Assembly (NCBI GenBank): GCA_025766275.1
Contig: JAFKAC010000004.1
Span: 1,240,001-1,304,000 of the forward strand
Reading direction: 5' to 3'
Length of the DNA stretch: 64,000 bases
Source of the DNA: Lactarius indigo
Lineage: Eukaryota; Basidiomycota; Agaricomycetes; Russulales; Russulaceae
Every line of letters starts with the position of its first letter. The stretch's first letter is position 1. Below the pieces are notes generated by a model. That model made no database searches, had not been told where the DNA came from, and was given only the letters and a program-made list of their open reading frames with translations. Positions 1 through 12,000 of this stretch are shown piece after piece. Both the position numbers and the translations under genes were made by a program.

Positions 1-710
1 CGACAGTCACTCCCGACCCGGTCACGGATATTTTTTCATCCGAGGAGAGGGAAGGAGATGCCGTGTCGGGAGCAGGAGAGAACCGGAACGTAGTGCGCTG
101 CCCCTTAGCACGGTTGAAGGCCGTCGTTGGCTGAATGAGCTCAATGTGCTTGTCGAGATGTGCAGGAAGGCTGTACTCTGTCGTGCGTACGAGAACATCG
201 CCGTCCTTAGTATGCTTCCACACACGGAACTCCTAAAGCGGGAGGTGAGTTGTACTTCGGCGCGAACAGGGCATAGTAACCAAAACCAACCGTTCCGAGC
301 ATCTTCTCCGCCTGCGCAACAGGAAGGCGCACGGTGACCCAGTCGCCCGCGGGCGACCGGTGACACGCTTCCTTCTGTATCCCATGACCTTCTAGCCACT
401 CATGGACGGCGTCAACGCTACTTGGATGCGGCATCACAAGCGCCTCGACGTCCTCTTTTGACAACTGTTCTCCATAACGCTCGTGGAATGGGTCACTAAT
501 CTCAGTGAGGTGCTGCTCGAGCTCAGGGAAGCGGGGCCGGGGTAGGGCAATACGCAGTGGAATGACATGGGTGGGTGGCGCAGGACCTAGATCGACCCAG
601 TTACGTGGGGGCGCAATGCTCTGCCGGAGTGTGAGAGTGTGCGGAGCTCCGGAGGCAACCCTGGCGAAGGCGACCAGAACGAGGGAGCCGAAAAGTGCAG
701 ATACGCGCAT
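1..710 (-). CDS. Secreted sedolisin (tripeptidyl-peptidase-like), 5' part only, upstream tandem copy
   Basis: Partial gene running off the left edge. Exon 1 is 710..291 (140 codons) and exon 2 starts at 232; the intron 290..233 has GT-AG ends. The protein begins with a signal peptide (MRVSALFGSLVLVAFARVASG) followed by a pro-domain of the Pro-kumamolisin type, an intramolecular chaperone that keeps sedolisins inactive until acid secretion. Exon 2 resumes in phase 0 with EFRVWKHT and reaches the linker before the catalytic domain. The exon-1 length and the intron position are identical to the complete copy at 2539-4859, so the two are tandem duplicates with starts 4149 bp apart. The catalytic residues lie outside the window, so I cannot say whether this copy is functional. 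Confidence 0.85.
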
Positions 711-791
711 GGTGAGTATTTTATGGTGCTCAGTGCGGTACGCTGATAATACAGCTGTCGTGCAGGAGGGAAAGGGATGAGGACAGCATGG

Positions 792-798
792 TTATATA
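792..798 (-). promoter_or_regulatory. TATA box of the left sedolisin copy
   Basis: On the minus strand the sequence is TATATAA, about 85 bp upstream of the ATG at 710. The same box at the same distance is kept in front of the second copy (4941-4949), and the flanking promoter sequence is similar, which supports a functional core promoter. Confidence 0.5.
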
Positions 799-2538
799 CA
801 CCGACGAGTGGCGATCTATTTAAAAAATGCCATGAGAAGGTCGGGGTGTACCACATGGCGGCAACGGGTTGGGATCTCCTGGTTCGAAGGTGAATGTGAC
901 GAAAACCAATTGATTAATCCCTAAAGCGGTGGGCAGTAGAGTGGAACACACTATCGTTTGCAACCGACGTTCACGGAGTTCTGAAGTCGTGAAGATATAA
1001 AAGCAAAAATTCTTATTGGGTGGGCACATGGCGGAAAGCCGAGGAATCAGTGTTACGGGATGGTAGGCCTTACAAGTTGAAGAGAAGGACGCGTGTGGTC
1101 GTGTTTGAGCCCGGGAACGCTGGCTGACAAATAAGGAAGGAGCTTCCGGACAGGCTTTTCCCCACGTGGTCGAGACCTTCTTCTACCCCTTCCGAATAAG
1201 GGATTCTCTCACGATCCGGCTAGATTTCCCCACAAGCAGCCCGAGGCATTGATTAACAGGAGAACCCATGTGATAGGAAGGCCGCGTGTATACCAAAGAA
1301 GTGCAAAACCGTGGGCGTCGACAAGGGTACGCACTTACATTGTGGGTATTTTACTTAAGTCCTGGAATATCATTGGTTAGGTTTTGCAATTGTGAATTGA
1401 CCACAGTGTGAGGGGTCTGACTGGTACGACCACTTATCTCGGCACCCTCTGGCGAATCCTATTTTGGCGCTATCAAACGTAAAGTAACATCATTGCTGCT
1501 CAAGAAAGACCTAAACGTCCTGCGTACATAAGTGTTGCGTGCGCAGCGCCCCACCCGAAATTCCTGGAGGGTCTCAAATTCAAGTTGGTGGGACTCGGGG
1601 TTACTGTATTGTACAGTAGTACGGGATAAGCAAAACATCGGGAACGGTGCCGACATCAATCGCTTATTTCCGTAAGCTCCCTTCGTCACCACGCTCTGTT
1701 GTAGACGACGCGATACCTCGAACAGTCACTGGTTACTGGAGGTTCGTGCAGCTGTAAGCCCGACACAGGTGATAGGAATTGGAAGATATGACGTGGCTGT
1801 CAACCCTATCCAACACCTATGCACTTTTCTTTCCACCAGGGGTAGTCCGTCGAGACCGAGACACAGCTATCGTGAGTGATGTAATCGCTCGGCCCAATGA
1901 CCAACTCGGGCCGCTCCGAGGGCTCCCGTGCAGCGCCGGAAGGAGATGGGTGTGGCACGGTAAGTTGAGGTGTGTTAGTTCATATACATACTAATAGCTG
2001 GCGACTCCCAAATAGATCGGGAGACTGCACACCGAACGGGCGAAACAAGAGGTACTCCTCGACCGGGGATGAGGAGTTTACGTTGTCGCGACTGGTGGGG
2101 GGGGCCATCACGGAAAGAGCCTATGAAGGTCGGAAGCCATGGGCCTTATCATCAATCCCATGGCAAGATTACTGGGGGTTGCAGACGGGCAAAAGAAATG
2201 TGTGTTTCGGTTCTTTGAATCAGTCGAAATCTTTGGGCGGGTGTATACTTTATGGATGGTGGCACGGAAAGAAGGGAAGAGGACTTGCCGCCTCATCCAC
2301 TCGCTCAAAGACGATCATGATTTCCTATGCCTTTCTCGTGCCTTACTCCGCCCTAGACCGCCAGCTTCTTCCCGGTCGTCTAGGTACTTGCAGCGGCAGG
2401 GATTGAGGCTACTCTACTTTCTCGGGTGGTCGGATTTGTTCTGGGTGGTGGGCTATCCTCAATCGCTTCAGTACCTGTCTGTGGTCGGAAATGTAACAGA
2501 AATGATATGTCATTAAATGGTAGCCATGAAGTCCTTCG
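799..2538. other. Intergenic region between tandem sedolisin copies
   Basis: No convincing gene. Several blocks resemble the region upstream of the second sedolisin copy: about 800-890 with 4950-5035, about 1105-1215 with 5255-5365, and about 1452-1520 with 5701-5770. The duplication therefore included at least 1 kb of upstream DNA. A 125-codon plus-strand ORF at 2139-2516 has no recognisable domain and is not kept in the duplicate, so I do not call it a gene. Confidence 0.5.
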
Positions 2539-4859
2539 TCAAAATTTCAACACGATATCTTTCAGTTTCCCGAAATCGGGTGTTCCGAATCCCGTCACGG
2601 GGTCCCACCCTCTCGTCGCCTAACCACGTGTTCAGAGTCATACGCTGGACCAGGATGAACTAGGATGCACTCACGTTGAACCCAGGTGTACCGCATCCTG
2701 GGGCGTTCCCAGTCGTGATGTCATTAAATCCTACCCCGTTCAGCAGATATATTAGCGGACTGAGGAAGCCAAGAGGGGGTTTGCCCGCGGCGATCCGCGC
2801 GTCATTCAGCAGGGAAACGAAAGCAGCGAATGACGGCGCAGCCGCTGAGGTACCGCCAATGCGCACTGCTCGCCCCCGGAAGAAGATCCGGAAGAAATCT
2901 GACTGTGCTGAGATGTCCGGGATTGCCTGTCAATAAGGCGTCCATGTATCGTTTTCAGAAATCTACCGAGAAAATGGAGGGAGGGCACATACGCGTCCAA
3001 GTGGGTTGAAGAGCCCCGCATAGGTGCCCTTCGGTAGTGATGCTAAGTATTTGCTCACTGCTACCTTTTGCCAGATCGGGCGTGCGAACTGTGTGCACCT
3101 GTCAGATGGGAAAGGGTGCAAGAGACGAAATAAGGCACATAGTTGCTGAAGCCGCCTCCTGAAAAGTCAGCAGCGACTTCTGGAATATGGACCGTGCCGC
3201 CGACTGCTGTCACGCTGTGTGCCGCCAGCAGAGAATTAATTACGAATACAACAGAAAAAGTGATGCGGGCTTACAAGGGACAACTCGGAGGGAAGAGAGG
3301 GATGAATTTGGTCTGGTTCGTTCCGTCATTCGTGAAACAGGTCTGCGTCGCAGGGTCGGGGTCACCATCCCCAACGCCGCCATCGCCCGAACTGAACAAC
3401 AGAGAGACACCACGTGCTCCTATTAATCATATTGAGTATGTCACGTGATGACAGAAAAGGAGGAGAACCAAGTTGAGCAAACTCTCCGCACACACGACGC
3501 GCGTAGTCTACCGGGACTATATATGGGGGAAATGAGTCGAAAAATAGAACGTGCGAAGGAAGAATATACTCGCCAGTCTGTTCGTCATCAGCGTAACTTG
3601 TAGAGATAACTTGTGGGATCTTGTGCTGCGCTAGGATGAAATCAAGCCACTAAAATACAACGGGTATCAGAGATCGGCCTTGAGGCAGAGAATGAGCGCT
3701 TGATTAGCACTTGCGTCCTGGTAAGGTTCGTTCGTGTTTTCTGGTGTGTTCGCATCTGGGATGAATGGCGGCCTTCCACCTGTCGAATAAAAAGTGCCAG
3801 GGGTTGGGAACGAGATGCCGAGTCCAAACTGCACATCTAGGTCGGCCTCAGGACCAGCCTCGGACAAGGTTTGATTATTCTGACCACCTTCGGACCAATT
3901 AGCCTGCCTATTCCAAGAGAGGGGGAAAAGAGCTGGTATGACACGCACCGTTGATGAGCACGACATCAAACGACGAACCGACCGCTGCTGGGACTTGATC
4001 CGCGTAGAACTGCTGCAAATCGGCAAAGTTTGCAAACTCCTCCAAATAGCCCGTGAGGGCGATCGCGTTCTTGTTTGTCGCCTTAGGGACGTAGCCGACC
4101 GCGTTGTAGAGCTGCTTAAGACACGAAACCGTAATCGTCGTGTTGCAACTCGGGTCGACAGTCACTCCGGACTCATCCACAGAGATCTTGTCGGCTGAGG
4201 GGAAGGAAGAAGGGGCCTCGTCAGGATCAGGAGAGAAGTGGAACGTGGTGCGTTGCCCCTTGGCGCGATTGAATGCCGTTGTCGGTTGGATGAGCTCAAT
4301 GTGCCCGTCGAGGTGTGCGGGAAGGCTGTACTCTGTCGTACGTACGAGGACATCGCCGTCCTGGGTGTGCTTCCACACACGGAACTCCTAAAATGTGTAC
4401 TTAGTTGGGCTTCGGCACGAACACGGAATGGTAACCAACCGTTCCGAGCATCTTCTCCGCCTGCGCAATAGGCAGGCGCACGGTGACCCAGTCGCCTGCA
4501 GGCGACCTATGACACGCCTCCTTCCGGATTCCATGACCTTCTAGCCACTTGTGGACGGCGTCGACACTGCTTGCGTGTGGCGCCACAAGCGCCTCCACGT
4601 CCTCCTTTGACAGGTGTTCTCCATAGCGCTCGTGGAACGGATCGCTGATTTCAGTGAGGTGCTGCTCGAGCTCGGGGAAGCGCGGTTGGGGAAGGGCGAT
4701 GCGCAGCGGAATAACGTGGGTGGGTGGGGCGGGACCTAGGTCAACCCAGTTGCGTGGGGGGGAAATGCTCTGTCGGAGTGTGAGAGCGCGGGGAGCTCCA
4801 GAGGCGACACTGGCGAAGGCGACAACAACAAGGGAACCCAAGAGGGTGGAAATGCGCAT
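2539..4859 (-). CDS. Secreted sedolisin family serine-carboxyl protease (tripeptidyl-peptidase-like)
   Basis: Complete gene of ten exons: 4859-4440, 4387-3949, 3887-3715, 3649-3574, 3516-3469, 3419-3275, 3214-3139, 3088-2993, 2926-2675 and 2619-2539. These sum to 1806 nt, a 601-aa protein, the usual size for fungal TPP-type sedolisins. Order of parts: signal peptide ([21 protein letters not shown]), pro-domain to about residue 170, then the peptidase S53 domain. Family catalytic signatures are present: the Glu/Asp pair in GPEADLD, the oxyanion Asp in SYADDE, and the nucleophile Ser in GGTSAAAP. The C-terminal calcium-site region (GFNDITTGN, then CGTPGFN) follows. These enzymes cut tripeptides from protein N-termini at acid pH outside the cell. 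Introns 3 (3714-3650) and 4 (3573-3517) begin with GC, the others with GT. The ATG at 4859 is chosen because it gives the signal peptide directly. Reading frame and all active-site residues look intact. Confidence 0.9.
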
Positions 4860-4940
4860 GTTGACTATATGATCTTGTTCAGCGCGGCCAACTGCAACCA
4901 CAGTTGCCGTACAGGAAAGAGAGACATGAGAATGGCGGGG

Positions 4941-4949
4941 TTATATATA
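4941..4949 (-). promoter_or_regulatory. TATA box of the complete sedolisin gene
   Basis: The minus strand reads TATATATAA about 85 bp before the ATG at 4859. Position and context match the box in front of the left copy. Confidence 0.5.
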
Positions 4950-6073
4950 CGCCAATGAGTGGCGGTCTACTTCAAAAATGTCATGAGAAGGTCGGGGTGT
5001 ACCACATGGCGGCAACGTGTCGGGATCCCATGGTTCGAAAAAGTAACGAGAACCGGTTGATTGATCCCCAATACGGCGGGCAGTAGATTACTGCAACACG
5101 TTGTCGTCAGAATAAGGGAATTCGGACATCGCAAAATCAAAGACTCTTATCGGGTGGGCACATGGCGGGGCGCCAAGACGTCAGTGTTTCGGTACCTTAG
5201 GCCTCAGACCTAAGGCTTGAAGCCTGAAGACCTGAAGAGTGGGGGCGTGTAAGTTACTAGTCGTGTTATGAGCCCCTTAAGGGCCAGGAACGCTGGCTGA
5301 TGAATAAGGAAGGATCTTCCGGACAAGCTTTTTCCCACGTGGTTGAGACCTTCTTCTACCCCTTCGGAATAAGGCATTCTCCCACGAGCCAATTAAATTT
5401 CCCCGCAAGCAGCTCTGGTCCGGAAACGATGACAGGACAAGCAGGTACACAGTATGGCTAACAATAAAACCCATGTGGTTAGAATGGCTAGGTGTACACC
5501 AAAGGGGTACGCACTTGCCACTTCCACCGTGGGTATTTTACAATGTATTCAATTCGTCAGTTACTTAAATCCTGAAATATAAAATATATAATTGATCGGG
5601 GTTTCGCACCTGTGTCGGTACACATTGCAGGTCACCAAGGTGCCCACGGTGTGAAGTGTCTAATTGATACGATGACTTCAACGTATCTAGACACCCCTAG
5701 GCGCATCCGATTTGGCTCCATTAAATGTACAACAATATCGTCGTTGCTCAAGAAAGATCCAAACCAAGCCTTGCTGTTACACTGGAACATTCTGTACAAT
5801 ACAGCCCTGACTCGGAGGCAAATTGCCAATGGAATACTCTATAGTAAGATGGATGGCGGATTCGTTCCGCCAGAGTTCCGAGCAGCGGTAGCATCCGTGT
5901 ACCACGCTCGGCCTCGGGCTTGTCTCGCACTCGCCTGCATAATTTTTGGGTGCCCCTCAGGGGCAATGAATATTCTCGATGCTTCTATTTCGTTCATATG
6001 CTACTTGTTTCTTTGATCTACAGATTCGGAATTCTGCCTAAGGCAGTTATGATTTCCCCAAAAAAACGATGAC
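4950..6073. other. Intergenic region upstream of the sedolisin and downstream of the giant gene
   Basis: Contains the duplicated promoter-side blocks noted for 799-2538. A 134-codon plus-strand ORF (5612-6016) has no recognisable domain, and its counterpart near 1450-1700 is not open, so it is probably chance. I see no RNA gene or mobile element here. Confidence 0.45.
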
Positions 6074-9000
6074 TTAAGACGAAAGCAGAGAACCACGTGT
6101 CTTCGTCAACGAGTTAGCAAACCCTTGGAATGTCTCCGTCAGACGGACCTATGGGAATACATGTCAATTTTAGAAGGCTGAAAGTCGACGAAGTTTACCG
6201 TGTCGAGGGCCTCTGTATAAGAAGAGGGGATACTGTTCGTCAGGGAATTCCGCGGTGCGCTCTTCTCTACTTCTTGGGCGATTTTCACCATCCTACGCAA
6301 CATGGCCGAATAAACATCGTTCCCGAAGGAGACGGCATGGAAGGAAAGTGGCATCCTAAGATTTGAATTGTAAGTCACCCGCGAAGGCTGCCAGAGACTC
6401 GGATCAACAAACCCTTGGCGCACTGCGCTGCGACAGATGTCGTACATCGCCTCGTCCCCGCACTTGTGCTCGCCGTCCGATAGGAAAATAAGGACAGGCG
6501 TTCTATGATGAAATCGATCTAGTATGTTAGTGTTCGCCTCACATGCGACAGATGGCCGCACCTTTCTGTACTCCAATGCGAAGTCATGATGCTCTGCGCT
6601 TTCTGGAGTGCGAGTGTGTAGTTCTCATCTCCACCGGGCTTGTACTGCAAGGAAGAAGTCAAGAGCTCATCAGGAGAGCTCGTGAAGTCGTTTTCGACAC
6701 AAGTCAAAGGGTTGTCGCTGAAAAATATTAAACTGTATGCGTCTCTTCTATGCCCCCCTAGCTGAGCATTCTGGCTAATGGCAGCCTGGCGTGCGGTCCA
6801 GAAACTGTAGAGAGACGCAACTACAGCCCCAAGTCTGTTGTTTGCAACGGGGATAATGCGGTTAGTTCCGGGAGCATTAATAATTGGTCGTCGGTCATTC
6901 GACCACATCGATCCAGACCTATATCGTGAGCGTTTTCGAATGGTCAATGCACAATTCAGAGCAGACATACGTATCGATAGCGAAGATCCTGTAGAGAGGT
7001 TTAAGCGAATGTATTGATGACTATGAGGCAGGAAACTCACACATGGAAGGCCGCCTGCAGAAGTACTGGGTTTTTGCAAGCGAAGTGGTGGCCATCGCTT
7101 GACACGTACCCGGGACTTGGGGGCGCGCCTTCGGCGCTCATGGGTGTATGAAATATAGGCAACGTGCAACCCGACGGCTGTGCACTGGCTCCACCCCCCT
7201 CGGTGGTATGTTCACGACCTTCGTAAGTTGTGTTAAGGCAACTAGAAACCGCGCGACAAAAAAGCTATTACCTGAACAGAGTGCATCACTATCACAGATA
7301 CATCAGACAGCGCATTATAAGAACTTAGAGGTAGTCAGCATACCACTTTGCGAAATTTGCTTGGTCTTCTCGAGGGTACGGATCTGCAGAAGGATATTGA
7401 GTAAATCGATATCCGGTGAAAATGCGGTCCTTGGTCACCTTTGAAACCTGGTAATCACTTAGGCAATGTTAGCGAAGGCAATTATGTGACGAGCCTACCC
7501 ATTCTTCGCCAGTGAAGTGTATGCGTAATCCAGTCTTTGGCTTGATCGGGATTTGGTGATATCCTCTTTGCGATGTGCTGGGTTTCGGAATTATGGGAAT
7601 CGGAACCGCGGCAAATGTCGACATGGACATGTCTTCCCATTGACTTGCACACCATATTGCACAACATAGGACCACCCTCGTCGTTCGAGGCGAATTTGCG
7701 ACCCTCTAACTCGACGCTAGTATCGTCGGAGCCATCGATAACCCACCTTGTTTGCGACATGGATCCGTGGCTAGTCTCGTGTTCTTGCTGAGGGTGCCCT
7801 GTGCTGTAATTAACTAATTATGACTAGACCTGGAGCTTGAAACCGAACCAGACGGAAGCGTGCATAGATAACCACAATTCCCACACCTAGAGCTAATAAG
7901 GGCCTGAGAGAAGCGGAGTTTGCCTCAACTCACCGAGTATTGCAATAATGGAAGGGCTTCTCGTCGTTGCTATGGGTGTGAGGACCTGGGTGGTCGACCT
8001 CCCCGGACTCAATTACCTTGGCACAAGGGAGGCGCTTGGCGGCTACAATGATACTTTTTAGAGGGGAACGTGGAGGCTCCAAATAATGTACCTTGCGTAT
8101 ACTGGACACTTTCTCAGTCATCAGTACGGTCCTTTTATAAATGCAGGCTCACTTTCGTATACTGGAAGCTTCCGTGCTTTCCGGTGAATGTAGCTTCGAT
8201 GGCCTGAGGTTTTGTCTGAATTTCACATATGCCTGTGGAGCACACGGAGCCACAGGGATGTTGTTTTCTAGAGAACTTGTCCGTAGTACTTCATAAGAGG
8301 AAAAAAATAGACGCACCCGCAAAGGTGGTTTTCGCCAGAACTCAATCCATGTAAGTGACCGCCGGTACACATTCGGTTGCATAATTGACAAGAAGCAGGA
8401 CATTCTCGGTCCTCACATTCGTGATTTCCGTGTTCTTTATTTCTGAAAGACACGGCGCTCCGTCAGTTGTTCTCTCGCAAGAGTTGCATGACTCACATTG
8501 GGACGCGACACGTCCCAGGACATGTGAACACTTTTCCGTTCTGCAGACGCAGTCTGGCCAAACGGCACGGCTAATATAACGTCTTGTTCAATCGAATAGC
8601 TACCCGGAAATCAAAAGACGTACCTGACCGCACATATGGACTGGAGCTGAGCATAGGTGATTGCCTTCGTGCTCAGTTGGCTAAGGAGGAACGACGCGTA
8701 AGAATGTGCGTGGTGCATTAGTTTAAACTCAGCGCAGTCACCTTAACACACTTCTCCGTACAGCCTCGCTTTCCGGAGTGCTCGCATGGCTCTCCGCATA
8801 GATGAGCACCTACGTGACATCTTTTGAAGTGCGTGAGAATGCTGGTAGGTATGATAAATTTTGAACCCACATATGATCTCCGGGGTGGCCAGCACTGGGG
8901 TATTGCAATATGTCAGAAGCGTTGACAAGGAATGCGGACGAACGTACGTTTGGCCGCAGGGTTGTGTAGGGAGGGCGTCCCGTTCACAGAAGGTACAGTC

Positions 9001-12000
9001 ATGAATACATTTATGGTTCGTCAAGCAGTCGTGGCCGTCTCTGTGCAGACGGCTGCTTCGCACACAAACCAAATTGCAAGATCCACACTGCGACCGACAG
9101 AGTTCGATGCTGGCACGTAGATCTATGACAGCGTTGTCGAATGTTCGGCGTAACTCTTCGATACTTGCGTGACTGCCTTCGAATCGCTCGACGTTGGAGT
9201 CGAGCCAACTCTGGACATGAGCTACCCGCAGGTCGACAAGGTGAGTTAAGTATTGCACAAGGTGGGAGTGCCACGTAGAGTCGTCGACGTGTTGCCTTTG
9301 ATGGGCCAGATCCCAGAGTTCACGTAGAGTCGCCAGCCGACCTTCATGGTCAGTAACTGGAGTATCTGGCCCTGTGAGAATGAATCGTGCTTCGGTATCT
9401 TCCGCTTCGATCACAACATCCGTGTCGAAGTTCTAAACTTCTTAGTCTGACGCAAGGTATCTTTGATTCTAAACGTACCTTCAGCGGAACTGGCTCGGGG
9501 CCGATCTCGGAAAATCCGGTCTCCAAGGCATTAGGCAAGATCGCAAGAAGAGAATTCGCGCGGTGCATAGCCATAGTTTCTGAAATAAAGACATGAGGGG
9601 AGGCGAGTCCATTAAGGCTAGACGAACATACGTGACATAGCTCCCCAGTCGTTTGCCTATCGGGAATATCGCAGGTCAGCGATTTACATACGCGTGTAAT
9701 TGCGTAGTTCAAACCTTCAATTTGGCCATGAGCGTCTTCAGGGTCAACAAAAACTCCCCCGCAGTATGATGCGACGTCGGTTGCTGGTCGAGAGCCTTTT
9801 TAACCTTCCTGAAAAGCTGGTAGAATTCCTTTGACTCGATCACCGGCCACGGGATGATCTTCAAATTCCCCGCGTGAAGACGAGTGATGAAATTAGAGTC
9901 TTGTTCGTCCTCGACAATCTTCTGGAACTTGAGCGAAAATCTAGGCCTCCATTAGTGGAAGGAGGACTACGCGCGCTTTGAGACTCACTCTTTCGTCACT
10001 TCGGCCTCATCTGAATCAATGACATCCTAGAATGGCGGGGAGATTATAGTGGTGTCATTATAACGGAGTTCACTTACTTTGATGATGACTAGAAGCGTGG
10101 ACTGGAAGAGTGACGGATTGGACGCCGGATCCAAAATCGAAGCGCTTGACTGGAAGGACTGAAAGAGACCGGTAATATCTCTACTCAGGGCGAAGTTATT
10201 TCGGAATAGAACCTACCCACGGCGCACTCTCAGCACAACAATGAGGATCACGGGTGAAGATATTTACGTACAAGATTCGATATAGCAGTGTTGAAAAGAA
10301 CAAGAAGGGTATCCTCTTGCGCCGAACGCTCCAAACTGTGTACACCTGTTGTTCGCCGTTATCCAGACTGAACGAACGAGGGAAATAGTCGACATCAAGC
10401 CAACCTTCGAAATCCAGCGCGACTATAAGCGCATCGTCGGTAGGAGAAACGGATAACCAGACTCCCTCTGAAAAAGGACAATTATTTTCTTAAATCACGA
10501 GTACTCCAAAAACCAACCTGTGGTACGCATCGCACTCCCCGCGAATGAAGTATCTACTAGGTGGTTCAAGGTAAAGCTCTTCCCAACGGATTGTTCCCCC
10601 ATTGAAGATACAACTTTCACTGGCTGGGGTTACCGCAAGAGGGTCAGGGCCATTACGATGACTACGATGTGGAGAACTTACTTTCGAGGCCCAATACGAC
10701 TGAAATATCGACTCATACCATCCAATTGACAAGCTGTCTACGATTCTGTTGACTTCAGCTCCAAGCAACGAGATCTCCAGTTGTGCCGACAGAACGCCGT
10801 CCTTGAGCGGGACAAATCTGTTCTCGTGTGTGACGGCAATGTGGATGGGAATAAGACAGAGCAAGTCTGCCAGCCATTCGCCAGCTCGGAAGCGGGATAC
10901 CGACCAATCCGGACTGGAAAAGAATGCGCGTGCAAATGAAGTGAAGGTCCGTGCTGAGACAGTAATACCTTTGAGTACATCGCCTGTCGGCTTACGCGAA
11001 GTCTTCATAAAATTGCGAATCATTTCGGAAAAGTAAAACGAGAACGGGCGTTGATCGTCGTCAGTCACGAAAGTCAGCGTCCTCGGCTGCCGTTCGCTCG
11101 AAGATGTTATCGTACGCCGCTTCACTGCCGCTACCACAGGGAAACGTGTCCAGACGTCAGAGTGGCAATCAATCAAGCAGTTATGAACCGTCTCTTTTCC
11201 ATGGCTCGTTGGTGCCTTCGAACGCTGTTCTTGAAACGAGAACTCGGTCGCTTTGCACGTGATATCAAGAACAACAGATCGGCAAGTTTGTGAGGTTACG
11301 TCGAGACCGATGAGATGAATGTTATTCCGATTCACGACTGAGGTGAGAAGCGCCGTATCAAGGTCGACAGGAAAATTAGGAAGTGTGATAGGAATTCCGT
11401 CTGTGTAAGCGAATGTCGTCCAATGGTACGCCGTCATGGTGGATACGCCTTCTTTTTCTTGAACTACTAGCGCACATGACCCATCTGGGGAAGAGTAGAT
11501 CGCTCGTGGCACCTGTGGTAGCTGTAGAGAGGCAGGTCTGCAATCGAGCGTCAGAAATACCATAGAGGAAAGGCAAAGAGCCGCATATACTTAGGCTGTA
11601 GCATGGTCAAGGAAAAGACTCTCGCTTGAGCACTGGAATCCACGAATAGTATTTCTTCACGACCATGAACGAAGGCCGCGTGAACAATGGACACTCCATT
11701 GCTATAGAAAGGAGCAAGGTCAATCGCGGATCCCATCCCTCGCAAGGATCCCCGCTCGTCCTCGAACGCAAAGATATGGAGCTGCATCTATCGAGCAATT
11801 ATTACATAAGAGAAGAGACGATCAGAACGAAAGACGCACCCTAGCGGATGAATAGACAGCTAACATGCACTTCGACTCGTCGAGGGTGAAAAGGCACGTT
11901 TCGCCAATCTTGTCCCGGTGGAAGACCCTCGCAAACGATCGTCCTTGGATGGCAGCATCGATGCGACTTAGACTCTCGACATAGATTACGATATTCCCAT

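Noticed and set aside
2139..2516. 125-codon plus ORF between the sedolisin copies.
   Set aside because: No domain, no introns, not preserved in the related region upstream of the second copy.
5612..6016. 134-codon plus ORF.
   Set aside because: Its counterpart at 1450-1700 is interrupted, so the frame was not maintained after duplication.
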